Part shown: positions 37,360-45,511 of the stretch, one piece after another
Numbering within the stretch: position 1 is the stretch's first letter
Layout of the letters: each line of letters begins with the position of its first letter
From: Candidatus Dormiibacterota bacterium
Lineage (GTDB): Bacteria; Chloroflexota; Dormibacteria; Aeolococcales; Aeolococcaceae
DNA length: 64,000 nt
Direction of reading: 5' to 3'
NCBI GenBank assembly: GCA_019245575.1
Contig: JAFARE010000001.1
Span: forward strand, 1 to 64,000
Position numbers and translations under genes: made by a program
Notes under the pieces: generated by a model
What the model was told of the DNA's origin: nothing
Databases searched by the model: none
What the model saw: the letters and a program-made list of their open reading frames with translations, nothing else

Positions 37360-38180
37360 AGGGCCTCGGCGAACGACGGTGTGAGCCTGCGAAACACCCA
37401 CGTGCCCCCGAACAGCACGAGCACGCAGAGCGCCACGGGTGCGAGGAAGCGGATCCCGATGAGGGAGTACGACCACGGAGCGTCAGGGATGACCATCGCG
37501 TGGCGCACATCCTCGATGATCTGCGCGAGCGGGTTGAGGAAGACGATGCCCCGCCAACCGACGGGCACGCGCGACGCCGGATAGACCACGGCGGATCCGT
37601 AGAACAGCACCTGGGAGAAGATCTCCCAGATGTGCCCGAGGTCGCGGTAGAAGACGAACAGCGCGGAGAGCAACAGCGAGAGACCCAGAGCGACCGCGTA
37701 CACCTCGGCGATGAGCGGCAGCACCGCGAGCGTGCGCAGTCCCACGTGCAGAAGACCGAGCGGGGTGGCGATGACGATGATCAGCGTCAGATTGATCACG
37801 AACGTCATCGCGGCTGTGAGCGATGAGGCGACCACCAGCACCGCGCGGGGGAAGAATGCCTTGCGGATGAGATTGCCGTTGGCGGCGATGGACCCCATGC
37901 CCGCGCCCACGCAGTCGGTGAAGAACGTGTACATGACGATGCCCACCAGCAGCTGCATGCCGAAGTCCTGCTGGGTCTGTTTGAACACGCCGACGAAGAT
38001 GGCGTACATGACGCCGAAGAGCATCATCGGCTTCAGCAGCGACCACAGGTAGCCCAGCACCGAGCCGGTGTACTTGAGCTTGAACTGCGTCCATGCCAGC
38101 TCCCGCGTCAGCCCCGCCGTACGCCGGACGGCCTCGCGGCGCCGGCCCACAAGCCCGGCGACGGCGCTCGTCGCAGCCAT
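37356..38180 (-). CDS. wzm: Polysaccharide ABC exporter permease
   Basis: A 274-residue membrane protein with six hydrophobic segments of the ABC-2/Wzm type. LAWTQFKLKYTGSVLGYLWSLLKPM near residue 28 and the late LNPLAQIIEDVRHAMV motif are family landmarks. It forms the channel for undecaprenyl-linked glycan export with the adjacent ATPase. Its ATG shares one base with the TGA of the methyltransferase gene. Confidence 0.94.
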   Translation of the reverse strand: MAATSAVAGLVGRRREAVRRTAGLTRELAWTQFKLKYTGSVLGYLWSLLKPMMLFGVMYAIFVGVFKQTQQDFGMQLLVGIVMYTFFTDCVGAGMGSIAANGNLIRKAFFPRAVLVVASSLTAAMTFVINLTLIIVIATPLGLLHVGLRTLAVLPLIAEVYAVALGLSLLLSALFVFYRDLGHIWEIFSQVLFYGSAVVYPASRVPVGWRGIVFLNPLAQIIEDVRHAMVIPDAPWSYSLIGIRFLAPVALCVLVLFGGTWVFRRLTPSFAEAL

Positions 38181-39199
38181 CAGCCCTTCGCGGCTGAGGA
38201 CTCGACCGCGGCGGGCTCGGCCGGCGTTGTGACCGGTGACGCCGGCGGCGTCACGGCGACCACCGCGTAGTCCATCGCTTCGGACTTCTCTGCCGAGGGG
38301 TTGGCAAAACGGAGCTCGACCCTGTCGAACCCCCGGTTCACGCAGAGATATTCAAGGAACTCAGGATGGATCGGACGCACGTGGCTGGGGTCGATCCAGA
38401 ACTGCGCGCTGCCCACCAGCACGTTGAGCGGATTTGGTGTCTCCATGATCAGCAGGCCGCCTGGGCGCAGAGCTCGCAGCGCCTGCGCGACGAAATCGAA
38501 CAATGCGGCCGGTTCCAGATGCTCCATGACCTGGAACGCTGTGACGCCTGCGAGGCTCTGCGGCGGGAGCGAGCGCAGGTGCGTGATGGCATCCTCGTGG
38601 CGCACGTCGAGACCGAGCTCCCGGCCCGCCTCCACGAAGCGCGGGTTGACGTCGACGCCGTAGCTGGGCACGCCCTCACGCTGCAACAGCTCGAGCCACT
38701 CACAACGCCCCGGTCCGACGTCCAGCAACGGCATGTCGCCGCCGCGCAGGTGGCGCACATCGTCGATGTAGGGCCGCATCTTGTCCTGAACGCTCTCTCT
38801 CGTGCCACGGAAGCGCCGCTCGAACCCCTCGTAGAACGCCGCCATGTCGACGTCGTCGATCTCCGCCGCGGCAGCGCCGGCATTGCGCGATGTCTTTGTG
38901 GCGCGCGCGCGCCGCAGAACCGCAAGCAGGCTCGTCACCTCAGCGCGATCTTCGGCTCGGAGCCGTTTCACCTCGGCAAGACCGGGTGTGATGGCGAGCA
39001 GCTCGTGGTGCACCGCCATCGCCAGTTCCGCCTGCTCCGCTTCCATCTTCGCCACGTGCGAGCGGAGCAGCGCGTGCTCCTCGCGGGCCGCGGCCAGCTG
39101 CTGATTGAGGGCCGCGATACGAGCGGCGCCTTCCCGCTGAGCCCCCGGCGACAGCAGGCGCAGCCCGTGCATCGCGCTCTGGACCAGGCGGGAAGCCAT
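38180..39199 (-). CDS. SAM-dependent methyltransferase with N-terminal coiled coil (possible glycan chain-capping enzyme)
   Basis: A 339-residue protein. Residues about 18-105 are a long charged helix (ALNQQLAAAREEHALLR...), then a class I methyltransferase: LLDVGPGRCEWLELL (SAM loop), GVDVNPRFV, and FQVMEHLEP. It is the first gene before wzm-wzt. In O9a-type systems the methylating WbdD enzyme also combines a methyltransferase with a coiled-coil ruler and caps the chain to signal export. WbdD's kinase domain is missing here. The capping role is an inference from gene order and domain types. Confidence 0.85.
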   Translation of the reverse strand: MASRLVQSAMHGLRLLSPGAQREGAARIAALNQQLAAAREEHALLRSHVAKMEAEQAELAMAVHHELLAITPGLAEVKRLRAEDRAEVTSLLAVLRRARATKTSRNAGAAAAEIDDVDMAAFYEGFERRFRGTRESVQDKMRPYIDDVRHLRGGDMPLLDVGPGRCEWLELLQREGVPSYGVDVNPRFVEAGRELGLDVRHEDAITHLRSLPPQSLAGVTAFQVMEHLEPAALFDFVAQALRALRPGGLLIMETPNPLNVLVGSAQFWIDPSHVRPIHPEFLEYLCVNRGFDRVELRFANPSAEKSEAMDYAVVAVTPPASPVTTPAEPAAVESSAAKG

Positions 39200-39260
39200 G
39201 CGGCAAATAGGGTATCAGCCGGAAGTGCGCGCGCCCGCGTTCGGCGCCCCGCGTTTCCCG

Positions 39261-39266
39261 TACCCT
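39261..39266 (+). promoter_or_regulatory. -10 hexamer TACCCT, leaderless start of the first GT4 gene
   Basis: TACCCT ends 6 bases before GTG 39273. A second TACCCT at 39209-39214 on the minus strand ends 9 bases before the methyltransferase ATG, so the two operons diverge from this gap. Confidence 0.55.
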
Positions 39267-39272
39267 GTCCTC

Positions 39273-40508
39273 GTGACCACGGCGCGGAGGGGGTCTTCAG
39301 CTACGGCCGATCCACCCAGCCCTGAGCCATCTTCCAAACGCTTCGGGAAGATCGGCATCGTCTCGGCGCGCTACGGCGCCTCGGTGGTCGGCGGCGCGGA
39401 AACGGTGCTGCGCGAGCTGGCGCTCGGCCTCCGCCGGCGCGGATTCGACATCGAGGTGCTGACGTCGAATGCAACCGATCTCTACACGTACCGCCCGGAT
39501 CTTGCCGAGGGCGTGAGCGACGAGGACGGCATCCCTGTGCACCGGTTTCGCGCGGTGCCGGCGCAGCGTGGCGCGGACCCCATCGGCCACAACATCCTGT
39601 CCGGCAACTACGTGTCGGTGGCCGATCAGCTCGTGTGGATGAACACCGGCCCGCGTTGCCCCGGCGTCTTCCAGCACCTGGTCGATCATGCGGAGGAATA
39701 CGAGGCGCTGATATGCGCGCCATACCAGGCATGGACCAGCTTCGTGAGCGCCGAGATCGCGCCGCAGCAGACGGTGACGATCCCATGCCTGCACGACGAG
39801 CCCTTCGCCCGGCTCGAGATCTTCCGTGGCGAGCTCGAGACGACCAGCGCCGTGTGGTTCCTCTCTGAACCGGAGATGTCGCTGGCACAGCGGCTGTTCG
39901 ACCTCCCCAACCGTGCGCGCGTCATCGGCTCGGGCATCACGCCGCCGGCCGCGTACGACGCCGACGGCTTTCGCCGGCGCCACGGCATCGAGGAGCCCTT
40001 CCTGCTGTACGCGGGACGTCGCGAGGCGATGAAGGGATGGACCGACCTGCTCGATTGTGTGTCCTTCGCCAACGACACGCTGCAGCGCTCGATCCCCCTG
40101 GTGACGTGCGGTGTCGGCTCGGTTGGCAGCGTTCCCGCCAACGTCGACGTGCGCGACCTGGGCTTCCTGTCCGACCAGGAGCGCTCCGACGCGTTCGCGG
40201 CGGCGGCGGCATACGTGCAGCCGTCGGCGATGGAGAGCTTCTCGCGCACCGTCCTCGAGGCGTGGCTCGCGGGCACGCCGGTCATCGCCAATGCGCACAG
40301 CGACGTGGTCTCGTGGCACGCAGAGCGCTCCGGCGCCGGCCTCCTCTACCGCGACCGCTACGAGTTCGCCGAGGCGCTGCGCCTGCTGCACGAGCAGCCG
40401 TCGGCGGTCCATGCGATCGCGAGCGCCGGGCGCGAGTACGTGCTGAACGAGTGCAGCTGGGACCGCGTCCTGGACACGGTGACCGCCGCGCTGGCGGAAC
40501 GCGTATGA
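39273..40508 (+). CDS. GT4-family glycosyltransferase
   Basis: A 411-residue GT-B fold protein. KIGIVSARYGASVVGGAETVLREL starts the acceptor domain, and the donor domain shows FLLYAGRREAMKGWTDLLDC and AAAAYVQPSAMESFSRTVLEAWLAGTPVIA, the latter with the Glu of the GT4 E-x7-E motif. It transfers a sugar from a nucleotide donor, retaining configuration, in building the surface glycan. Three further transferase or membrane genes follow in an overlapping chain. An earlier in-frame ATG (39198) is upstream of the -10 and is rejected. Confidence 0.9.
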   Translation: MTTARRGSSATADPPSPEPSSKRFGKIGIVSARYGASVVGGAETVLRELALGLRRRGFDIEVLTSNATDLYTYRPDLAEGVSDEDGIPVHRFRAVPAQRGADPIGHNILSGNYVSVADQLVWMNTGPRCPGVFQHLVDHAEEYEALICAPYQAWTSFVSAEIAPQQTVTIPCLHDEPFARLEIFRGELETTSAVWFLSEPEMSLAQRLFDLPNRARVIGSGITPPAAYDADGFRRRHGIEEPFLLYAGRREAMKGWTDLLDCVSFANDTLQRSIPLVTCGVGSVGSVPANVDVRDLGFLSDQERSDAFAAAAAYVQPSAMESFSRTVLEAWLAGTPVIANAHSDVVSWHAERSGAGLLYRDRYEFAEALRLLHEQPSAVHAIASAGREYVLNECSWDRVLDTVTAALAERV

Positions 40509-41893
40509 GAGTGCTGCTGGTCACGCCGTATCCGCCTGCCCGCGACGGCCTGGCCAGCTACGCGGTGCAGCTCGCGAAGAGCCTGCGCGGGCGGGGGGAT
40601 ACGGTCGAGGTTGTCTCGCCGGCGCCCTCCGGCGCCGAGCACAGCGCGGATTTCAGCACGGTGGCCGGCCTGCTCAGCATCATGCGGCTGTCGCGGCGCG
40701 CGGACCGCACGCTGGTGCAGTTCCATCCACTGTTCTTTCTGCCCGGACCTTCGCGCCTCGAACGCCTTCGTCAGGTGCTCACGCTGGGGCTTCTCTTTCG
40801 ATGGGGCAGGAACCTGGAGGTCTACGTGCACGAGGCCGACTACGGCGCCGCGGCACGCGCTGGTATCCGGCTCGCCGTGCTGCGCTGGATGTGGCAGCAG
40901 GCTCGGCGCGTGCTCGTGCACACGAACCGTGAGCGCGGCCAGATCATCGAGGCGTTCCAGCTCGATCCATCGCGTGTCGGCGTCGTGGAGCACGGCGCCG
41001 GTTTCATCCCCAAGACGCACGGCGAGAAGATTGAGGCGCGCAGCGCTCTGGGCATCGCGGACCGTGCCTTCGTGTTCCTGTGCATCGGGTTCATCCAGCC
41101 CCACAAGGGTTTCGACCGCGCGGCGCGATGCTTCGAGCTTCTCGGGAAGCACCCCGACATCCGGCTCGACATCGTCGGGTCCGTGCGTGTGTCGACCCCG
41201 GAGCACGACGCGTATCTGCGCATGCTGCGGCGAATGATCGCGGCAAACCCGGCCGCGCACCTGCACGAGAGCTACGTCAACGACGTCCTCTTCGACCGCT
41301 GGATCCTGGCGAGCGATGTGGTGGTGCTGCCGTACCGGCAGATCTGGTCGTCGAGCGTCATGGAGCGTGCCGGCCTGTTCGAGAAGGCGACGATCATCAC
41401 CCCGGTCGGCGGCCTCCCCGACCAGGCGCGCGGCAACACCGTGGTCGTGCGCAACGAGGCCGAGATGGTCGCGGCGATGGCGCAGCTTGCCGGCGTGACA
41501 CCACCGGCGGCGGGCCCCTCCGACAGCGCGGACGGAACCACGGGTCGGGAGTGGGCACAGCGGGTCATCACGGAGCGCGCGAGGTCGTTGCGCAGCTGGC
41601 ACGAGCCGCTCGCCGACGTCCGGGTGCAATCGCGCTTCCCCACCCAGTCGATTCCAGCGCTCAGCCTGCCACTGCCACCGCGCTCGATGGGCCCCAAGGC
41701 CGTCGTGCTCCGCGTGGTGCACCGCCTCACGCGGTGGGAGCTGTGGCCCATCGTCGACCACGTCAACCAGTTGCGCTGGGCGCTGGTCGCCGACGGCACC
41801 GGCGAGGAGTCCGAGCGCGCGACCTCGTCCGGCGCGGGTGCCGACGTCGAGCCCGACTCGGCCGACGCGCTGAAAGAAGACCGCATCTCCTAG
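40505..41893 (+). CDS. GT4-family glycosyltransferase
   Basis: 462 residues. MRVLLVTPYPPARDGLASYAVQLAKSL is the N-terminal glycine loop, VFLCIGFIQPHKGFDRAARCF opens the donor half, and ASDVVVLPYRQIWSSSVMERAGLFEKATII replaces the usual SxxEGFG motif with SSVMERAG. A C-terminal extension of about 110 residues (after residue 345) is not part of the fold and may contact a partner. ATG overlaps the previous stop (ATGA). The open frame upstream is a shadow. Confidence 0.9.
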   Translation: MRVLLVTPYPPARDGLASYAVQLAKSLRGRGDTVEVVSPAPSGAEHSADFSTVAGLLSIMRLSRRADRTLVQFHPLFFLPGPSRLERLRQVLTLGLLFRWGRNLEVYVHEADYGAAARAGIRLAVLRWMWQQARRVLVHTNRERGQIIEAFQLDPSRVGVVEHGAGFIPKTHGEKIEARSALGIADRAFVFLCIGFIQPHKGFDRAARCFELLGKHPDIRLDIVGSVRVSTPEHDAYLRMLRRMIAANPAAHLHESYVNDVLFDRWILASDVVVLPYRQIWSSSVMERAGLFEKATIITPVGGLPDQARGNTVVVRNEAEMVAAMAQLAGVTPPAAGPSDSADGTTGREWAQRVITERARSLRSWHEPLADVRVQSRFPTQSIPALSLPLPPRSMGPKAVVLRVVHRLTRWELWPIVDHVNQLRWALVADGTGEESERATSSGAGADVEPDSADALKEDRIS

Positions 41894-42613
41894 GTGTCCA
41901 CGCCGTACCTGTCGGTGCTCATCCCGGCGTTCAACGAGGCGCGGACACTGGACACGGTGCTCGATGCGGTGCTCGCGGTGGACCTGCCGCTCGAGGTGGT
42001 GCTCGTCGACGACGGGTCAAGCGACACGACGTGGGAGCGCATGCGCGCACGCGCCGACGGGGAACGCGTGCGCGCCTTTCAACACCCCCGCAACATGGGC
42101 AAGGGCGCGGCGGTGCGGACAGCCCTGCGGGAGGCTCGTGGCGAGGTCGTGATCATCCAGGACGCCGACCTGGAGTACGACCCGGCGGACTACGCCCGGC
42201 TCATCGAGCCCCTGCAGCGAGGCCGCGCCACAGTCGTGTACGGCACGCGCGCATTCGCGAGCCACACTGCCTATTCCTTCTGGTACGTGATGGGCAATCG
42301 TGCCGTCACCCTGACGGCGAACCTGCTCTACAACGTGTATCTGTCCGACCTGGAGACGGGATACAAGGTGCTGCCCCGGCGCGTGGCACTCGCCCTCGAC
42401 CTGGAGGCACGCGGCTTCGAGCTGGAACCCGAGATCACGGCGAAGCTGTTGCGGATGGGCCATCGCATCTACGAGGTGCCCGTTGGGTACACCGCGCGCT
42501 CACGCGAAGAGGGCAAGAAGCTCACGGCGATGGATGGCGTGAAAGCGCTGCTCGTGCTTGCGCGCTACCGCGCATGGCGGCCGAGCGCGACGCCGAATCC
42601 CGACGGCGCTTGA
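41894..42613 (+). CDS. GT2-family glycosyltransferase (dolichyl/polyprenyl-phosphate mannose synthase-like)
   Basis: A 239-residue GT-A protein: YLSVLIPAFNEARTLDTVLDAV, VLVDDGSSDTTW (donor-binding Asp), IIQDADLEYDPADY (DXD-like metal site) and SDLETGYKVLPRRVA. This layout is that of polyprenyl-phosphate hexose synthases, which charge the lipid carrier with mannose or glucose for membrane GT-C enzymes such as the next gene. It starts GTG immediately after the previous stop, and has no membrane tail of its own. Confidence 0.9.
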   Translation: MSTPYLSVLIPAFNEARTLDTVLDAVLAVDLPLEVVLVDDGSSDTTWERMRARADGERVRAFQHPRNMGKGAAVRTALREARGEVVIIQDADLEYDPADYARLIEPLQRGRATVVYGTRAFASHTAYSFWYVMGNRAVTLTANLLYNVYLSDLETGYKVLPRRVALALDLEARGFELEPEITAKLLRMGHRIYEVPVGYTARSREEGKKLTAMDGVKALLVLARYRAWRPSATPNPDGA

Positions 42614-44298
42614 CCAGCAAGCGACTCTGGTCCGCCGTCATCCTGCTGGGGTTCGCGGCCCTCGCGGTCGCCGCCAAGCTCCCCGTCTGGCTCTCCCCCG
42701 CCGACCACTTCGGGGGCACGGCGGACGCGGAGCAGACCATGTGGTTCCTCACCTGGATCCCCGCGGCCGTCGCGCAGCATCACAACCCGCTGCTCACGAC
42801 ATTCCTCAACTACCCGGCGGGCATCAACCTGATGTGGAACACGGCGATGCCGGTGCTGGGCGTTCTGCTCTGGCCGCTGACGACGACGCTCGGGGCGGTC
42901 GTCAGCTTCAACGTCATCACGACCGCCGCGCTCGCGCTGTCCGCGTTCTTCGCCTTTCTCGCAATCCGCCGGCACATCCCCGGCATCCTCATACCCGCGC
43001 TGGGAGGGCTTCTCTACGGCTTCTCCCCGGCGATCATTCCGCAGGACTTCAGTCACGCGAATGTCGCCGCGTCGGCAGCCACCATCCCCCTCGCGCTGAT
43101 CCTGCTGGACGAGCTGCTGATCCGGCAGCGGTGGCGCTGGTGGCTCACCGGCCTGCTCATCGCCGCACTCGGCGTCTTCCAGTTCTTCCTCTTCGAAGAG
43201 GTGTTCGTGACGGAGGTGGGCGCCGCTGTGGTGCTGACGCTGGTGCTCGCGGCCGTGGCACCGGACGAGGTGCCGTCGCGCAGGCCGTATGCGCTGCGCG
43301 CGTTCTCCCTCGCAGCGGTGATCACCGTGGCGTGCGTCGCCGCGCCCCTGGCGGTGCAGTTCGCCGGTCCCTCGGTGCCGCAGCACTCGATCAACGATCC
43401 CAATGCCTTCTCCATCGACCTGCTCAACCCCGTGGTGCCCACCGCGACGCAGCTGATCACGCCCGCGACCTCGTTGAGCGCCGGCTTCTCCGGCAACGGC
43501 AGCGAGGCCGACGGCTACCTCGGCGTGCCGCTGCTGGTACTGCTCGTGATCACCGCGCTGCGGTGCTGGCGCGTGCGGGTCGTGCGTGCTGCCGTCATCA
43601 CCGGGGTCATCGCACTCGTCTGCTCACTCGGCCCCAATCTGCACGTCGCGGGACGTGCGACGCGGATACCACTTCCCTGGTGGATCCCCGGTCACGTTCC
43701 GCTGCTGCGCAGCATCATCCCTGCGCGGATGATGCTCTTCGCGTTTCTCGCGGCCGCGCTGCTGCTCGCATACGCGCTGCACATGCTGTGGTCGGCACGG
43801 CGCAATCCGCTGCCGTTGCTCGCCGTCGCCGCCGTCGTGCTCGTGCCACTGGTCCCGCGGCTGCCGCTCCTCACGAACACGCTCCAGGTGCCCGCCTTCT
43901 TCTCCAGCGCGCGCGTCGCAGCGATTCCCGCGGGCACTCCGGTGCTCGCGGTGCCGTGGCCGGAGACGGCGGCACCCGATGCGATGCGCTGGCAGATGGC
44001 GTCCACGATGCGCTTCCGTCTCCTCGGCGGTCATTTCATCGGGCCCGCAGCCGGAGGACAGGACCTGCTCCGCGGTGTTGCCGGGTCGTTCGACGGCGCA
44101 CAGGTTCTGCAGATCGGAGCCGATGAGCAGGCCGCCGTGCTGCGCCAGCTGCGTGACAACAACGTCGGCGCTGTCGTCGTCGGACCCTGCCGGCAGCACG
44201 CCGCCGCCGTGGCCTTCTTCACCAGCCTGCTCGGCGGCCCGCCGTCACTCAGCGGTGACGGCGCCGACGTGTGGCTGACCGGCAGCGCAGGCGGCTGA
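42574..44298 (+). CDS. Large polytopic membrane protein, GT-C-like
   Basis: 574 residues with about 11 hydrophobic helices and a C-terminal soluble domain of about 150 residues. The first loop carries DHFGGTADAEQTMWFLTW, with acidic residues in the position of the GT-C catalytic site, and FSPAIIPQDFSHANVA follows. It likely uses the lipid-linked sugar made by the preceding GT2 enzyme. ATG 42574 overlaps the GT2 gene by 40 bases. A TTG at 42610 that forms a TTGA overlap with its stop is an equally good start. Confidence 0.75.
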   Translation: MAAERDAESRRRLTSKRLWSAVILLGFAALAVAAKLPVWLSPADHFGGTADAEQTMWFLTWIPAAVAQHHNPLLTTFLNYPAGINLMWNTAMPVLGVLLWPLTTTLGAVVSFNVITTAALALSAFFAFLAIRRHIPGILIPALGGLLYGFSPAIIPQDFSHANVAASAATIPLALILLDELLIRQRWRWWLTGLLIAALGVFQFFLFEEVFVTEVGAAVVLTLVLAAVAPDEVPSRRPYALRAFSLAAVITVACVAAPLAVQFAGPSVPQHSINDPNAFSIDLLNPVVPTATQLITPATSLSAGFSGNGSEADGYLGVPLLVLLVITALRCWRVRVVRAAVITGVIALVCSLGPNLHVAGRATRIPLPWWIPGHVPLLRSIIPARMMLFAFLAAALLLAYALHMLWSARRNPLPLLAVAAVVLVPLVPRLPLLTNTLQVPAFFSSARVAAIPAGTPVLAVPWPETAAPDAMRWQMASTMRFRLLGGHFIGPAAGGQDLLRGVAGSFDGAQVLQIGADEQAAVLRQLRDNNVGAVVVGPCRQHAAAVAFFTSLLGGPPSLSGDGADVWLTGSAGG

Positions 44299-44304
44299 GC
44301 CGTT

Positions 44305-45138
44305 TCAGACGGGCGCGCCGGTCACGAAGTAGAGCAGGTGGGCCGGAACCACACCCATCACGACGCTGATGATCAGCGCGTAGAGCATCGCGGTGGCCGG
44401 CTGATTGGCGCGGATGCGCGCGAAGTGGCGTGTGAGCAGGAGGATCCCGCCGGTGAACAGCATGCCTGCGCCGACGACGAGCAGCCAGAAGGGCACCGCG
44501 TACTGACCCGCCAGCAGCTGCGTGCGCGTCGATGCCGAGCTGATCCCGAGCGCAGCTGCGATCGTCACCGCCTCCACAGCGAGCGCCGCGAAGAGCATGT
44601 TGATCACCTGGCGCAGCGGGCGGAACGAGAGGCTCGGTGAGACGAGGTACCAGTGGCCGAGCAGCATGCCGCCAAGCGCGCTGCCCTCCACGAGGGTCGC
44701 GGGCACGAAGATCAACGCCGCGATCGCGGCCCCGCCGAGCGCCGGTCCCATCGCGATCGCCGCCTGCGCAATCGTCACCGCCGCGACCACGAGCGTGGCG
44801 GCACCGACCACGCGTCGCGCCGCGTCAGTGCCGACGCTGCAGAAGAAGGCGAACACCAGCAGCGCGCCCATCAGTCCCAGGCACCAGTGCACCAGCCCCG
44901 AGACCGGCGCGGCAGCGAGCTCGCCCTTGAGCAGCTGCGTCCCGGTGGGCAGGTACGCGCCGAGCGGAACGGCGACGCCGGTCACCGCTGCGCAGATCAG
45001 CGACGTGGTGCCCACGAAGCCGCGTCCCACCCGGCCGAGAGCATCGACGATGTATGCCGCGGCCACCGTCCCGGCGGCGAGCTCGAGCAGCACGAGGAAC
45101 CCGGCGATGGGCGCGAGGACCGCGAGAGGGGTGCTGAC
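44305..45138 (-). CDS. Membrane protein with 8-9 helices, unknown function
   Basis: About 277 residues, nearly all hydrophobic helices. The most distinctive segment is EGSALGGMLLGHWYLVSPSLS followed by PLRQVINMLF; the buried Glu-Gly...Gly-His-Trp-Tyr suggests a functional site. I do not recognise a characterised family. It follows the rhodanese gene immediately. No ATG/GTG/TTG lies before the first helix: GTG 45093 falls inside it. GTC 45138 follows AGAGG by 5 bases and is used provisionally; an ATA at 45150 overlaps the rhodanese stop. Confidence 0.7.
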   Translation of the reverse strand, partial: VSTPLAVLAPIAGFLVLLELAAGTVAAAYIVDALGRVGRGFVGTTSLICAAVTGVAVPLGAYLPTGTQLLKGELAAAPVSGLVHWCLGLMGALLVFAFFCSVGTDAARRVVGAATLVVAAVTIAQAAIAMGPALGGAAIAALIFVPATLVEGSALGGMLLGHWYLVSPSLSFRPLRQVINMLFAALAVEAVTIAAALGISSASTRTQLLAGQYAVPFWLLVVGAGMLFTGGILLLTRHFARIRANQPATAMLYALIISVVMGVVPAHLLYFVTGAPV

Positions 45139-45146
45139 AGCGGCCT

Positions 45147-45461
45147 CTATTCGTCGACCGGCAGCCCGGCCTCGCGCCACGCGTCGATGCCGCCCTGGAC
45201 GTTGTACGAGCGGGGCCGGCCGTGCGCGCGAAGGAACTCGACGGCCCGGCTGCTCCGCCCGCCGAGCCGGCAGTACACGTACACGTCCTGGCCCTCGGGG
45301 ATCTCGCCGATCCGTTCCGGGATCTCGCCGAGCGGGATCAGGAGCGCACCCCGGATGCGCATCTGCTCCGACTCCCACGGCTCGCGCACGTCGACGAGCA
45401 CGGCGCCGTCACGCACCGCGTCGTGGGCGGCCTGGGGGGTTGCTCCGGTCTCCTCCTCCAC
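45147..45461 (-). CDS. Rhodanese-like sulfurtransferase domain protein
   Basis: A 104-residue single rhodanese domain: LVDVREPWESEQMRI near the start, YVYCRLGGRSSRAVEFL with the active Cys in the CRLGGRSS loop, and YNVQGGIDAWREAGLPV. It carries persulfide on the Cys and may donate sulfur or act in thiol redox control. GTG 45461 follows a -10 TATACT by 7 bases. It heads a two-gene operon with the unknown membrane protein. Confidence 0.92.
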   Translation of the reverse strand: MEEETGATPQAAHDAVRDGAVLVDVREPWESEQMRIRGALLIPLGEIPERIGEIPEGQDVYVYCRLGGRSSRAVEFLRAHGRPRSYNVQGGIDAWREAGLPVDE

Positions 45462-45468
45462 CGCGCGG

Positions 45469-45474
45469 AGTATA
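45469..45474 (-). promoter_or_regulatory. -10 hexamer TATACT, leaderless start of the rhodanese gene
   Basis: TATACT ends 7 bases before GTG 45461; the opposite-strand gdhA -10 is only 24 bases away, giving a compact divergent promoter pair. Confidence 0.65.
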
Positions 45475-45498
45475 CGTTCCAGTCTCCGCTCGCCCTGA

Positions 45499-45504
45499 TA
45501 GGCT
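45499..45504 (+). promoter_or_regulatory. -10 hexamer TAGGCT, leaderless start of gdhA
   Basis: TAGGCT ends 7 bases before GTG 45512. An in-frame extension upstream is thereby excluded. Confidence 0.6.
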
Positions 45505-45511
45505 CCCAGCC

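Noticed and set aside
41080-42573. 1072-residue open frame joining GT4, GT2 and membrane genes
   Set aside because: The first part is an Arg/Ala/Gly-rich shadow of two real genes; only the part after 42574 has membrane-protein character.
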